A stretch of 64,000 nt of DNA from Rhodococcus pseudokoreensis (GCF_017068395.1 NZ_CP070619.1:6014001-6078000), one strand, 5' to 3'; counted from the stretch's first letter, positions 37,081 through 45,706 are shown. Made by a program: numbers and translations. The notes: generated from the letters alone by a model not told the origin.

Positions 37081-37337
37081 GGCCCCGCTCCCCGCGGGCG
37101 CCGTTGCTCGAAGAGGACATTCTGACCATCGTCGGATCGGCCCGGCAGGCTGTTACCGGCTGGGCATCGGACTCTCCCAAGACTTCCCGGCTCGGCGCTG
37201 CATACGTAAGAAGCCGCACTCTCCGGTTCGTCGAGGGGCGACGAGGTGCGTGAGAAGGCGCTGACCCGCACGGACCTGTGCCGGCAGTGGATACCCGCGG
37301 CGGAGCTGCGGATAGGCTCCGCCGCGGTCCTGCGTCG

Positions 37338-38741
37338 CTACGTGTTCGTGCTGAGCTCTTCGGCGGCAACGCCTTCGAGTGAACGGTTGGTGGTACGGGG
37401 TCCGAATGCCGAGACGACGAGTGCGAATGCGATGTAGCAGGCCGCGGCTGTGATCATCACGCCGCCGAGACCCCAGCTGCCGTAGAGCGCCGCACCCAGG
37501 ACACCCGAAACGGCGCCGCCGAACCGTCCGACGCCGATGATGATCCCGCTTCCGATGCCGCGCGCTCCCGTGGGAATCGCTTCGGGGATGTAGGCGTAGA
37601 ACACGGTGAGGACGAGTCCGGTGGTGATGGCTGCGGCGCCGCCGGCTGCCGTGACGATCCAGCTGCTGGTCGACATGCCCAGCAGCAAGAACGGAAGCAC
37701 GCTGACGAGGGAGGTGACGAGGATCAGGGTTTTGCGTTCCACCTTGTCCATGACCAGGAGTGCCACCAGGGGGGTGACGCAGTAGACCATGTTCCATACC
37801 AATTGGACTTCGTACGCGTGGGTTTCCGAGTAGCCGAGACCGTTGATGAGCGCGTAGAGCGCCCAATTGCCGAACAGGTAGTAGCCCAGGGTGGCACCGA
37901 AGTAGCCCAGGGATACGACGGTGATGACGCGGAGCACCCGACGGTTCCCGAGGATCTGGCGGAGTGACAGCTGCTCGGTGTCGGTGCCGACGACCACCGG
38001 CGGGTCACTGAGCGGTCCGCGGCGGCGGGCGCGGGCCTCGAGCTTCTCCACGATCTGTTCGGCCGTGTCGATCTGGCCGCGCGAGACGTACCAGCGGACC
38101 GATTCCGGCAGGATCAGTCGCGCAAGGGGAGCGATCAGCAATCCGACACTGCCGATGATGAACAGATGCCTCCACGTGTCGGGCCCGCCGCCCGGGATCG
38201 TGAACAGCGCGAGCAACGCGACAAGCGGGGCGACGATCACGAATCCCGTCGTCAGGATCGATACGAACCGGCCACGTGTCTTGCTCGGGAACATTTCGGC
38301 GACGTACACCAGCAGGACCGATGTCGCCGCCTGCACACCGACCCCGGTGACGAAGCGCGCGAGGATCATTGCCTCGAAGTTCGGTGCGAACGCGGTTGCG
38401 AGTGCCCCAAGCGAATAGAGGACCGTGGACCACACGAGGACCTGCCGCCGGCCGAGCCGGTCGGACAGCCACCCGCCGGCCAATGCGCCCGCTACCATCC
38501 CGACGAAGAAGGCGCTGCTGACGGTACCGAGCTGCCCCAGGCTCAGGCCGGTGCTGTCTGCGATTGCCGGCATCGTGTAAGCGAACAGGGCGTTGTCGTA
38601 GTACTCGAGTGCCAGATTGACGGCCAGTATCGAAATCCAGATGATGTGTGGCGCCATGACCGGCAGGCGGTCGAGCCGGGCAGGAACGTCCAGAGATTTC
38701 CTCGTGCGGACATTTTCGTCCGCAGAATCCAACAGATCCAT
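37338..38741 (-). CDS. MFS transporter, sugar/aromatic-acid porter type
   Basis: A 467-aa 12-TM transporter. ATG 38741 is preceded by GAAAGGCATAACA; further upstream frame to 38987 overlaps the TetR promoter region and lacks a ribosome site. Features: Loop 2-3 motif GGWLSDRLGRRQ, TM4 RFVTGVGVQAA, and after TM6 the sugar-porter signature ILPESVRWYVSRGQIDTAEQ, then loop 8-9 MDKVERK. It diverges from the TetR gene (202 bp gap) that contains a site shared with the amine operon promoter, so it probably imports the amine substrate or exports a product of that pathway. Confidence 0.92.
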   Translation of the reverse strand: MDLLDSADENVRTRKSLDVPARLDRLPVMAPHIIWISILAVNLALEYYDNALFAYTMPAIADSTGLSLGQLGTVSSAFFVGMVAGALAGGWLSDRLGRRQVLVWSTVLYSLGALATAFAPNFEAMILARFVTGVGVQAATSVLLVYVAEMFPSKTRGRFVSILTTGFVIVAPLVALLALFTIPGGGPDTWRHLFIIGSVGLLIAPLARLILPESVRWYVSRGQIDTAEQIVEKLEARARRRGPLSDPPVVVGTDTEQLSLRQILGNRRVLRVITVVSLGYFGATLGYYLFGNWALYALINGLGYSETHAYEVQLVWNMVYCVTPLVALLVMDKVERKTLILVTSLVSVLPFLLLGMSTSSWIVTAAGGAAAITTGLVLTVFYAYIPEAIPTGARGIGSGIIIGVGRFGGAVSGVLGAALYGSWGLGGVMITAAACYIAFALVVSAFGPRTTNRSLEGVAAEELSTNT

Positions 38742-38904
38742 TGTTATGCCTTTCGTGCGACGGCATTTCGCCCTTGCGGACGAGGAGAAGGGAGGAGGTG
38801 ACACACGTGCCTCGTGGCGCGGGAAGCGTTGTATCCGATCGACTCGGTTCGAGGCCGTCACGTCAGAGTGACACGGATCACTGTATCCCCGGAGGATGTT
38901 TTGC

Positions 38905-38916
38905 ACAACGGATGTT
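38905..38916. promoter_or_regulatory. TetR operator candidate, ACAACGGATGTT
   Basis: Located 28 bp before the TetR start and in front of the divergent MFS gene. It differs by one base from ACAACGGTTGTT at 43696-43707, which occurs as part of an inverted pair before the PhyH operon. The wider context CACAACGGATGTTCTG also parallels CACAACGGTTGTTGTG there. Confidence 0.6.
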
Positions 38917-38943
38917 CTGTGAAGTCTGTGACACAATCGAAGA

Positions 38944-39603
38944 GTGCTGAAGAAGCAGATCGGACAGGCGAGCGGTAACGGCGACACCGAGTTGCCGTCG
39001 CGGCGGGGCCGCCCACCGGGGGACCCCGAGGTGAAGCGTGCAGAGTTGCTGAAGGCGGCGACATCGGTGATCGCGCAGGAGGGCTACGCCAGCGCATCGC
39101 TGCGCAAGGTGGCCCAACGAGCGGGGTACACCACCGGGGCGGTGACCTACTACTTCGCGAACAAGGAAGAACTGATCCTCGCGTTGATCGAGAGCCGGTT
39201 CGACCGCTACGACGCGATGATCGACGACATCCAGGCAGACACCGCCATCGAAGGGCTCTTCGAACGTTGGCTGCGGCTGACCACCGGTGACCCGGAATTC
39301 TGGCCGGTGATGTCGGAACTGCTCGCGCACGCACGGCACGACCCGAAGCTCGCTGCGGTCTACAAGCAGCGCTACGCGCGATTCCGCGATGTGTACACCT
39401 CGATCCTCGCTGCCGGGCAAGCGCGGGGCACCGTCCGGGACGACATCCCCGCGGACTTGCTCGCCGACCAATTGAGCGCCATGGGCGACGGCTGGGCGCT
39501 GCTGTTCCCTCTCGAACCGGAGAGGTTCACTCCGAGCCGGGTCAAGGAACTCGTCGCCGCCGCCATCGCATTGATCGCCCCGGTCCCCGGCACGCCGCGC
39601 TAG
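38944..39603 (+). CDS. TetR-family transcriptional regulator
   Basis: A 219-aa repressor-type regulator with a GTG start. The HTH is at about residues 40-65 (ASLRKVAQRAGYTTGAVTYYF), preceded by a basic RRGRPPGDPEVKR arm. The C-terminal ligand domain (VMSELLAHARHDPKLA) resembles the TetR_C_6/BetI-like group, whose members respond to choline- or amine-type ligands. It diverges from the MFS gene and converges with the amine oxidase gene. The shared operator suggests it controls both. Confidence 0.92.
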   Translation: MLKKQIGQASGNGDTELPSRRGRPPGDPEVKRAELLKAATSVIAQEGYASASLRKVAQRAGYTTGAVTYYFANKEELILALIESRFDRYDAMIDDIQADTAIEGLFERWLRLTTGDPEFWPVMSELLAHARHDPKLAAVYKQRYARFRDVYTSILAAGQARGTVRDDIPADLLADQLSAMGDGWALLFPLEPERFTPSRVKELVAAAIALIAPVPGTPR

Positions 39604-39645
39604 CCGGGTGCCCCGGCTGGTACGGTGACCGCCCGCACCAGCCGG
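39602..39645. terminator. Overlapping alternative hairpins between convergent TetR and amine oxidase genes
   Basis: AGCCGGG-tgc-CCCGGCT (39602-39618) forms a 7-bp stem. The right arm also belongs to CCGGCTGGT (39613-39621), complementary to ACCAGCCGG (39637-39645). The two structures are mutually exclusive. Position between convergent genes suggests a bidirectional terminator; there is no T-run. Confidence 0.5.
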
Positions 39646-39682
39646 ATACCGCGCTTCCGGTGGCGACGTCTATGGGCTCCGA

Positions 39683-40984
39683 TCAGCGTGTTGCGTTGGC
39701 CAGTGCTCGTGCGATCTCGCGGGCTGTCCTGGTGCCGGTCTCGATCGCACCGTCGATGCCGCCGATTCCGATCTCGGCGATGTCGCCACCAGCGAAGTGG
39801 ATGTGGCCGTGAGGATCCCGCATCCGCGGCACCGCCTGGGTGAGGTTCCCCGGTCGGTGGTGAACCCACGCGCCCTGGGAGAACTCGTCGGCCACCCAGT
39901 CGTGACAGGCGGTGTCGACCACCTCGATGTCGGGGACGAACAGCCGGAGCGCGCGTTGCACCGCTTCGCGATCTCGGCCGTCGATAGCGGAGGCGTCGGA
40001 GCAGAAACACACGACCAGCGTGTCACCCTCGTGCCGGTACTCCACCCGGGCGGTGTTGATCGGATGCTGCCCGGCCGGGGCGAGGGCGGCGAAGGCTTCG
40101 ATCTCACCCTTGATCCGCGCCCAGATCTTGACGGTTTTCATCGGGTGCTTCTGATCGACCATCGTGCGGACCTGCTCGGCGAGTGCAGGGGTGATGGTCA
40201 CATCGCCGAGCGTGTTGAGCGGGACCGCGGAGACCACGTACCGCGCGCGCAGGGTGTCGCCCGTACGGGTGGTGAGCACGGCTCCCCATTCGGCATCTTC
40301 GATCGCCGTCACCGGAGTGGACAAGCGCAATTCGGCCGTCGACTCACCGTTGATCGCGTCGAGCAGCCGTTTGGTCCCGCCCACGATCGGCCAGTGGCCG
40401 GCCGCTTCCTTGAACGCGTCCCAATGGCCGCAACTGATCGAAGCCCACCACAGGAACTGCGCAATGCCCTGCTCGCTCTCGGAGTGGACCAGCGACGACA
40501 TCGCGCCCGCGAGCACATCGCGATCATGGGGGGACAGGTTCAACGAGTCGATTCGGTCGGCCAGTGTCTGCTTTTCGATCACGCCGGTATCTGCGGCGGC
40601 GATATCGCTCGGTCGCGGAAACCACTCCCGCGAATCCGACAGACAACGAGCAGTCAGCGGGTCGGCGACGCCCGCGTACTCGGCTGAGGTTCCGGAGTGC
40701 ACGACTCCGTCTGCGAGCCAGTAGATCTTCGTGAGTTCCAAGGGTGTGGCCAGGCCGAGGCCGTAGCGCCTGAGTTCGTGCCAGACGTGCGCCTGAGTCC
40801 AGTGCACATAGGTGCCACCGAATTCCACCGACCGGCCGAACGCATCACCGAGAAACGTTCGGCCGCCGATTCTGTCGCGCGCCTCGAGCAACACGACCGA
40901 GTGGCCGTCGAGGCTGAGATCCCTGGCCGCGGTCACACCGGCAAAGCCGGCACCGACTACTGCAACGTCGAAAATTTCCTTCAC
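39683..40984 (-). CDS. Flavin-containing amine oxidase (FAD)
   Basis: A 433-aa monoamine-oxidase-family flavoprotein. The dinucleotide motif VVGAGFAGVTAARDL with LLEARDRIGGR is at residues 9-43, and the C-terminal flavin segment HFAGGDIAEIGIGGIDGA lies near residue 405. There is no Cys for covalent flavin, as usual in bacterial members. It would oxidise a primary or secondary amine to an imine with release of peroxide. It is last in the operon PhyH, Rid, DAO, amine oxidase, starting 49 bp after the DAO gene. Confidence 0.92.
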   Translation of the reverse strand: MKEIFDVAVVGAGFAGVTAARDLSLDGHSVVLLEARDRIGGRTFLGDAFGRSVEFGGTYVHWTQAHVWHELRRYGLGLATPLELTKIYWLADGVVHSGTSAEYAGVADPLTARCLSDSREWFPRPSDIAAADTGVIEKQTLADRIDSLNLSPHDRDVLAGAMSSLVHSESEQGIAQFLWWASISCGHWDAFKEAAGHWPIVGGTKRLLDAINGESTAELRLSTPVTAIEDAEWGAVLTTRTGDTLRARYVVSAVPLNTLGDVTITPALAEQVRTMVDQKHPMKTVKIWARIKGEIEAFAALAPAGQHPINTARVEYRHEGDTLVVCFCSDASAIDGRDREAVQRALRLFVPDIEVVDTACHDWVADEFSQGAWVHHRPGNLTQAVPRMRDPHGHIHFAGGDIAEIGIGGIDGAIETGTRTAREIARALANATR

Positions 40985-41033
40985 GAGAAACCTCTCAGGG
41001 TTCGGGCACCAGATGGTGACGGGATGAGCGGAC

Positions 41034-42338
41034 TCAGCCGCGACGGTCGGTGAACCGGTCCGCCATCCACGCCAGCTTGATCGTGTGCGAGTTGACCAGT
41101 CCGGGAGCGAATTTCGGTTTCGCCCGCCACACAGCTCTCAGGTCGTCGTGCATGTCCTTGCCGCAGATGTAATCGGCCACAAGACTTCCGAGATACGGTG
41201 CTTGAGCCAAACCGTGGCCGTTGCAGGCGCTGTTGTAGACGACCCGCGGAGACGCATATCCGGCTACCGGCAAGACCGACGGTGTCATGCCGATCCATCC
41301 AGCCCACGCCTTCGCCGGCTGGACATCGTGCAATGTGGGAAACCGTGTGCGGAATGCCCGTACCAGGTCGGCGACGATCGCTTGATCAGGTTGGCGGTCG
41401 TCGATCTTTCCACGCGTCGTCTGGAGCTTTCGGGTGGTGACGACAATCGTGCCGCGGGCTGTGGTTCGATAGCTCTCCATCACCATGTGCCTGGTCACCA
41501 TCGGGGTGCGGCTCGTCCAGCCGGCCGCGTCGAGAAGGCCGGGCGCCACCTGCTCGGTCTCGATGGCGGTCACCCGCACAGGGGTGGCGAGCCATCGCGG
41601 GGTGATCGACAATTCGTTCGCGTGAGCGTTGTTCGTCAGCACCACCTTCTCGGCGTGGACGAGACCACCGGACGTGTCGAGCGTGACCGAGTTGCCCGTG
41701 TCTGTGACGTCGAGGACCCGACTCTGCTCGAACGTCGTGACATCCGATGCCAGGACCGCATCGCGGATACCGAGAGCGAACGTGCCCGGATTCATGATCC
41801 CGCCGATGCGCGCGTAGATGCCGCCCAGGAAGGCATCCGGAACGCCCATGTCACGACCGTCGACAATCACCGAGTCCATGCCGGCGTCGATAAGTATCCG
41901 GGCGCCGGCTTTCACCGCCTCGAGCTGGGACGGTGTCACGGCAGAAGCGAGAATGCCGGTTTGCTCGTAGTCGCAGTCGATCGAATGATGGTCCATCAGG
42001 TCTTCGGTGAAGCGAACCGCAGAGTCGGCGAAGCGCACCAAGCCGCGGAAACGATCCCGGTAGTACTTCGCGAGGATGCGTGGGTCGCTTCCCACGGCGC
42101 TCGACAGGTAGCCCGCATTGCGCGCGCTCGCGCCCCAGCCGCAGAGGTCGGATTCCAGTAGGGCGACGTCACGACCATGTTCGGCAAGTCGCAGCGCCGT
42201 GAGCATCCCGCCCACGCCACCACCGACCACGGCGATGTCACAATGGTGCTCGCCCTGAAAGGGCGCCGCGAGATGCGTGGGACGGTCGACCCAGCCCGTG
42301 TGCGGGTAGTACTGCATCGGCGAGGTGAGAGTCTTCAT
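41034..42338 (-). CDS. FAD-dependent DAO-family oxidoreductase (amine/amino-acid oxidase)
   Basis: A 434-aa DAO-fold flavoprotein. The start at 42338 overlaps the Rid stop (ATGA). The Rossmann motif VVGGGVGGMLTALRLAEHG with ESDLCGWGASARNAGY is typical of PuuB/gamma-glutamylputrescine- and glycine-oxidase-like enzymes. The C-terminal WAGWIGMTPSVLPVAG and YNSACNGHGLAQAPYLG is the second flavin region. It would oxidatively deaminate or dealkylate a secondary amine. Coupling with a Rid protein fits formation of a reactive imine or enamine. A longer upstream frame to 43199 is the reverse of the Rid and PhyH genes. Confidence 0.92.
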   Translation of the reverse strand: MKTLTSPMQYYPHTGWVDRPTHLAAPFQGEHHCDIAVVGGGVGGMLTALRLAEHGRDVALLESDLCGWGASARNAGYLSSAVGSDPRILAKYYRDRFRGLVRFADSAVRFTEDLMDHHSIDCDYEQTGILASAVTPSQLEAVKAGARILIDAGMDSVIVDGRDMGVPDAFLGGIYARIGGIMNPGTFALGIRDAVLASDVTTFEQSRVLDVTDTGNSVTLDTSGGLVHAEKVVLTNNAHANELSITPRWLATPVRVTAIETEQVAPGLLDAAGWTSRTPMVTRHMVMESYRTTARGTIVVTTRKLQTTRGKIDDRQPDQAIVADLVRAFRTRFPTLHDVQPAKAWAGWIGMTPSVLPVAGYASPRVVYNSACNGHGLAQAPYLGSLVADYICGKDMHDDLRAVWRAKPKFAPGLVNSHTIKLAWMADRFTDRRG

Positions 42339-42802
42339 CGCGTTCCGTGCGTTCTGCCCAATTCGTGCCGCTGCCGGGCCGCGACGGCGACGACGCGGAT
42401 CTCGACGACGAACTCCGGCCGGGCGAGCTGAGTGACGCCGACTCCGGTCCACGACGGGTACGGCTCGCCGATGTACTGATCCTTCACCGCCCCGAAGCCC
42501 GGGCCGTCCCCGTGCAGATCGGTGTGGAAGGTCGTCAACTCGACGATGTCGTCCAGAGATGAACCCGCCTCTTCCAGAACCTGTTTGACGCCTTCGAACG
42601 CCAGTCGTGCCTGGGCCTGCGGATCTTCGGGAATCTCGCCGGTGGCACGGTCGAGACCTACTTGCCCGGACACCCAGATGAGGTTTCCGGCCCGGGTCGC
42701 CTGCGAAAAGTGCAGCCGCTCGTACGTGGCCACGGTGGTGTCGAGATTGATCGCTTCGCGCTTCATGGTCTTCGTGTCGTCCTCTGCTCGCGGGGTGGTC
42801 AT
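42335..42802 (-). CDS. Rid (YjgF/YER057c/UK114) family protein, non-RidA subgroup
   Basis: A 155-aa protein; ATG 42802 overlaps the PhyH stop, and a second ATG at 42766 (MKREAINLD) is possible. The fold is clear from WVSGQVGLDRATGEI, TTFHTDL and YPSWTGVGVTQLARPEFVVE. The Arg that archetypal RidA uses for imine/enamine deamination (in the YPAR-type motif) is replaced by Ser-Trp, placing it in a Rid subgroup without demonstrated RidA activity. It overlaps both neighbours by 4 nt, so it is co-translated with an iron dioxygenase and an amine oxidase. Confidence 0.9.
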   Translation of the reverse strand: MTTPRAEDDTKTMKREAINLDTTVATYERLHFSQATRAGNLIWVSGQVGLDRATGEIPEDPQAQARLAFEGVKQVLEEAGSSLDDIVELTTFHTDLHGDGPGFGAVKDQYIGEPYPSWTGVGVTQLARPEFVVEIRVVAVAARQRHELGRTHGTR

Positions 42803-43632
42803 CGGAGCTGGCGGAAGATCGGCGAGCGGAACGGGTCGCCGTCGTCGAGCTTGGCCATCTCCTCCTTGAACAGCGCCCCGTTACGGGCGTAGTGCGGGTT
42901 CGATTCGGGCAGAACACGAAACGTTGCGTCGTCACCGAAAAATCGGAGGACCAGGGTGTGGCGTGTCGGAGTCTCCCGATCGACGCCCGCGCCGCCGTGC
43001 AGCGACGAGGGGTGCAGTGCGACGATGTCGCCTGGTTCGACCGTCCACGACATGACATCCCAGGAATTGGGGTCCTGGGCGAGGTCGCGGTCGATGTGCG
43101 GCAGGCGGGGCAGCGTGCCGTCGCCGAATGCAGGGTCGGTCGGATCGTCCGCGTTCGAGAAGCTCGCGCCGTCGTACCTGACGCCGTGATGGCTGGCACG
43201 AATGATCTCCAAGGAGTTCTTCTTCGGGAGATTCTGAAAGCTGATCCAGGCGTTGCCCCAATGTTCGCCCGCCAGGGGCATCACGGAGGTGTCCTGGTGC
43301 CAGGGACCGCGACCGCTGGCGCCGCCGTCCTTGAGGAACACCTCTTCGGCGTAGTACCAGACGTGCTCGGAACCCCAGAGTTCGGCATACAGGTCCGCGA
43401 ATGGCATCTGGGCCACCAGTTGGTCCAACTTGTCCTTGGCATGGGGGTTCGCATTGTCGATGTGCGTCTGCAACTCGGTGCCGTCGAGCCGGTTGAACAC
43501 GTGTGGACCGGGGTTGGCGACGTTCCACAGAAATGCGTCGTGGAGTTCGCCCATCTGCTCTGGGTTCAGCCAGTTCTTGATCAGGGTCGCTCCGTCTTCG
43601 CGGAACTGCTGCTTGGTTGCCTCGTCGATCAT
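42799..43632 (-). CDS. Phytanoyl-CoA dioxygenase (PhyH) family Fe(II)/2-oxoglutarate enzyme
   Basis: A 277-aa dioxygenase; the iron ligands are His112 and Asp114 in PWHQDTS and His212 in SSLHGGAG, with an Arg further on (TRHTLVLRF) for 2-oxoglutarate. Preceded by GGAGCAACC. This family hydroxylates small molecules, including betaines and amino-acid-like compounds. As first gene of the operon it may hydroxylate or dealkylate the amine substrate before the flavin oxidases act. Its promoter region carries the paired operator at 43696-43742. Confidence 0.92.
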   Translation of the reverse strand: MIDEATKQQFREDGATLIKNWLNPEQMGELHDAFLWNVANPGPHVFNRLDGTELQTHIDNANPHAKDKLDQLVAQMPFADLYAELWGSEHVWYYAEEVFLKDGGASGRGPWHQDTSVMPLAGEHWGNAWISFQNLPKKNSLEIIRASHHGVRYDGASFSNADDPTDPAFGDGTLPRLPHIDRDLAQDPNSWDVMSWTVEPGDIVALHPSSLHGGAGVDRETPTRHTLVLRFFGDDATFRVLPESNPHYARNGALFKEEMAKLDDGDPFRSPIFRQLR

Positions 43633-43996
43633 GGTTGCTCCAACCCGTGGTTGTTGTCGTGACGAGCGTCACGGTAGGGGATCGACGCGATTAACACAAC
43701 GGTTGTTGTGAGAATTGCTGAAATTCTAATAACAACCGTTGTCTGAAAAGGCTCGGGATTGTAGACTGACGTACGCCCCTACAGGGCGGGGCGGAGAAGA
43801 CGCCCGCGGTTCGGCGGCACGGGCAGGCATCGACATCAGAAGCCTCCACTCGCCCAGCTCGCTGATCGACCCACGTCAGCCGCTGCCCGACCGCTCACCG
43901 GGAACGAACCTGTGGTTGCCCGGGTGCTCCGACCTACCGTCCCAGACAGGCCTTTGCTGCCGAAATGTGTCTGTCGAATGGGAGAGGAGCGCGCCC
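43633..43996. other. Divergent intergenic region, 364 bp
   Basis: Separates the PhyH operon (-) from the Baeyer-Villiger monooxygenase (+). Apart from the paired operator at 43696-43742 no gene was seen. An open frame from 43739 in register with the monooxygenase exists, but its first 86 codons look non-coding and the good ribosome site is at the GTG 43997. Confidence 0.5.
43696..43742. promoter_or_regulatory. Nested inverted repeat, double TetR-type operator
   Basis: ACAACGGTTGTT (43696-43707) and AACAACCGTTGT (43731-43742) are exact reverse complements. Between them AGAATT and AATTCT form an inner inverted repeat about a 5-bp centre. Each outer arm is itself a near-palindrome ACAAC-N-GTTGT. 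One base distinguishes the arm from ACAACGGATGTT at 38905-38916. Located 64 bp upstream of PhyH and 255 bp upstream of the monooxygenase, so it may control either or both. Confidence 0.7.
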
Positions 43997-45658
43997 GTGA
44001 GTGCACGCACCGAAGTTGATGCTCGGGCGAATCGGATCTGCGACGTGGACGCGGTCGTCGTCGGCGCGGGATTCGCGGGTCTGTACGCCGTCCACAAACT
44101 GCGGAGCCTGGGCCTGACGGTCCAGGGTGTCGAGGCCGCGGACGGCGTCGGCGGAACCTGGTACTGGAACCGCTATCCCGGCGCCCGGTGCGACGTGGAA
44201 AGCGTCGACTACTCGTACTCGTTCTCGCGGGAACTCGAGCAGGAGTGGGACTGGAGCGAGAAGTACGCCACCCAGCCCGAGATCCTGGCGTACATCGATC
44301 ACGTCGCGGACCGGTTCGACCTCCGCGACCGTTTCCTGTTCGGCACCCGCGTGACGTCCGCGGAACTGGACGAGGAGACGCTGCGGTGGGAGGTGCGCAC
44401 CGACCGCGGCGACATCCTGTCCGCGCGGTACTGCGTCTTCGCGACCGGGGCGCTGTCCACCGCGAACATGCCGAACATCCCGGGCCGCGAATCCTTCACG
44501 GGCGAAACGCATCACACCGGGCACTGGCCGCACCAGGGGGTCGACTTCACCGGCAGGCGGGTCGGGATCATCGGCACCGGATCCTCGGGCATCCAGTCGA
44601 TTCCCGAGATCGCCGAGCAGGCCGATCACCTGTACGTGTTCCAGCGCAGCGCCAACTACAGCGTCCCCGCGGGCAACGAGACGTGGGACGACGAGATGCG
44701 GCGCGCGATCAAGGCCGGGTACGACGAGCGCAGGCGACTGTCCCGGGAGAGCGGCGGCGGGTCACCGTACAACGCGCACCCGAAGTCGGCACTGGAGGTG
44801 TCCGAGGAGGAACGCCGCGACGCCTACGAGACGCGCTGGAAGCTTGGCGGGGTGCTGTTCGCGAAAACCTTTCCGGACCAGACGAAGACCGAGGCCGCCA
44901 ACGCAACGGCGCGGGAGTTCGCGGAGGAGAAGATCCGCCGCCTCGTCGACGACCCCGCGGTCGCGGACAAGCTGATCCCGAACGATCACCCCATCGGGAC
45001 CAAACGGATCGTCACCGACACCCACTATTTCGAAACGTACAACCGGCCGAACGTCACCCTGGTGGATCTCAAGGCGGCGCCGATCGAGTCGATCACCCCG
45101 TCGGGTGTCACCACCGCCGATGCCGACTACGGACTCGACACGCTGGTGTTCGCCACCGGATTCGACGCCATGACCGGAGCCCTCGACCGCATGCGGATCG
45201 TCGGCCGGAACGGCGTGTCTCTCGCCGAGTACTGGAGTGAGGGACCGAAAACCTATCTGGGTCTGGGTGTTCCGGGGTTCCCGAACCTGTTCGTCGTGAC
45301 GGGGCCGGGCAGCCCGTCGGTGCTGGCGAACATGGTGCTCGGCGCCGAGCAGCACGTCGACTGGATCGCGGACTGCATCGCACACCTGTGGGAGAAGGAC
45401 TACGACGCGGTCGAGGCGTCGGTGCCGGCCACCGAGCAGTGGGTGGAGCACTGCCGCGAGCTTGCCGCACAGACCCTGTTCCCGCTGGCGAACTCCTGGT
45501 ACATGGGGGCCAACATTCCGGGCAAACCGCGTGTGTTCATGCCGTACCTCGGGGGCTTCGGCGCGTACGGGCGGATCTGCGCCGACGTCGCAGAGGAGGG
45601 GTTCCGCGGGTTCGAATTCAGCCGGTCCCGCACGAGGCTCGCCGACCCGGTGGGGTAG
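43997..45658 (+). CDS. Baeyer-Villiger monooxygenase, steroid/phenylacetone monooxygenase type
   Basis: A 553-aa FAD/NADPH enzyme that inserts oxygen next to a ketone to give an ester or lactone. The GTG start at 43997 follows GAGGAG at 7-nt spacing. FAD motif GAGFAG near residue 23, NADPH motif GTGSSG near 195, and the type I BVMO fingerprint FTGETHHTGHWPH at about 167-179. Blocks such as RYPGARCDVESVDYSYSFS, LSRESGGGSP, PKSALEVSEEERR and TGPGSPSVLANMV closely resemble, from memory, the steroid monooxygenase of R. rhodochrous and phenylacetone monooxygenase. Followed by KshA-type steroid genes, so a 20-ketosteroid is a reasonable substrate guess. Confidence 0.9.
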   Translation: MSARTEVDARANRICDVDAVVVGAGFAGLYAVHKLRSLGLTVQGVEAADGVGGTWYWNRYPGARCDVESVDYSYSFSRELEQEWDWSEKYATQPEILAYIDHVADRFDLRDRFLFGTRVTSAELDEETLRWEVRTDRGDILSARYCVFATGALSTANMPNIPGRESFTGETHHTGHWPHQGVDFTGRRVGIIGTGSSGIQSIPEIAEQADHLYVFQRSANYSVPAGNETWDDEMRRAIKAGYDERRRLSRESGGGSPYNAHPKSALEVSEEERRDAYETRWKLGGVLFAKTFPDQTKTEAANATAREFAEEKIRRLVDDPAVADKLIPNDHPIGTKRIVTDTHYFETYNRPNVTLVDLKAAPIESITPSGVTTADADYGLDTLVFATGFDAMTGALDRMRIVGRNGVSLAEYWSEGPKTYLGLGVPGFPNLFVVTGPGSPSVLANMVLGAEQHVDWIADCIAHLWEKDYDAVEASVPATEQWVEHCRELAAQTLFPLANSWYMGANIPGKPRVFMPYLGGFGAYGRICADVAEEGFRGFEFSRSRTRLADPVG

Positions 45659-45672
45659 TTGCGCAGGCATTG

Positions 45673-45706
45673 GTCAGCCGCGCAGGCAATTGCCTGCGCG
45701 GCTGAC
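45673..45706. terminator. 34-bp perfect palindrome, likely bidirectional terminator
   Basis: The arm GTCAGCCGCGCAGGCAA (45673-45689) is followed without a loop by its exact complement to 45706; three further A/T pairs flank it beyond one mismatch. It sits 14 bp after the monooxygenase stop and 42 bp from the convergent gene's stop. No long T-run, as is common in actinobacterial terminators. Confidence 0.75.

Noticed and set aside
43739..43996. N-terminal extension of the BVMO to an ATG at 43739
   Set aside because: The 86 added residues lack BVMO resemblance and the ATG lies inside the operator; GTG 43997 has GAGGAG at good spacing.
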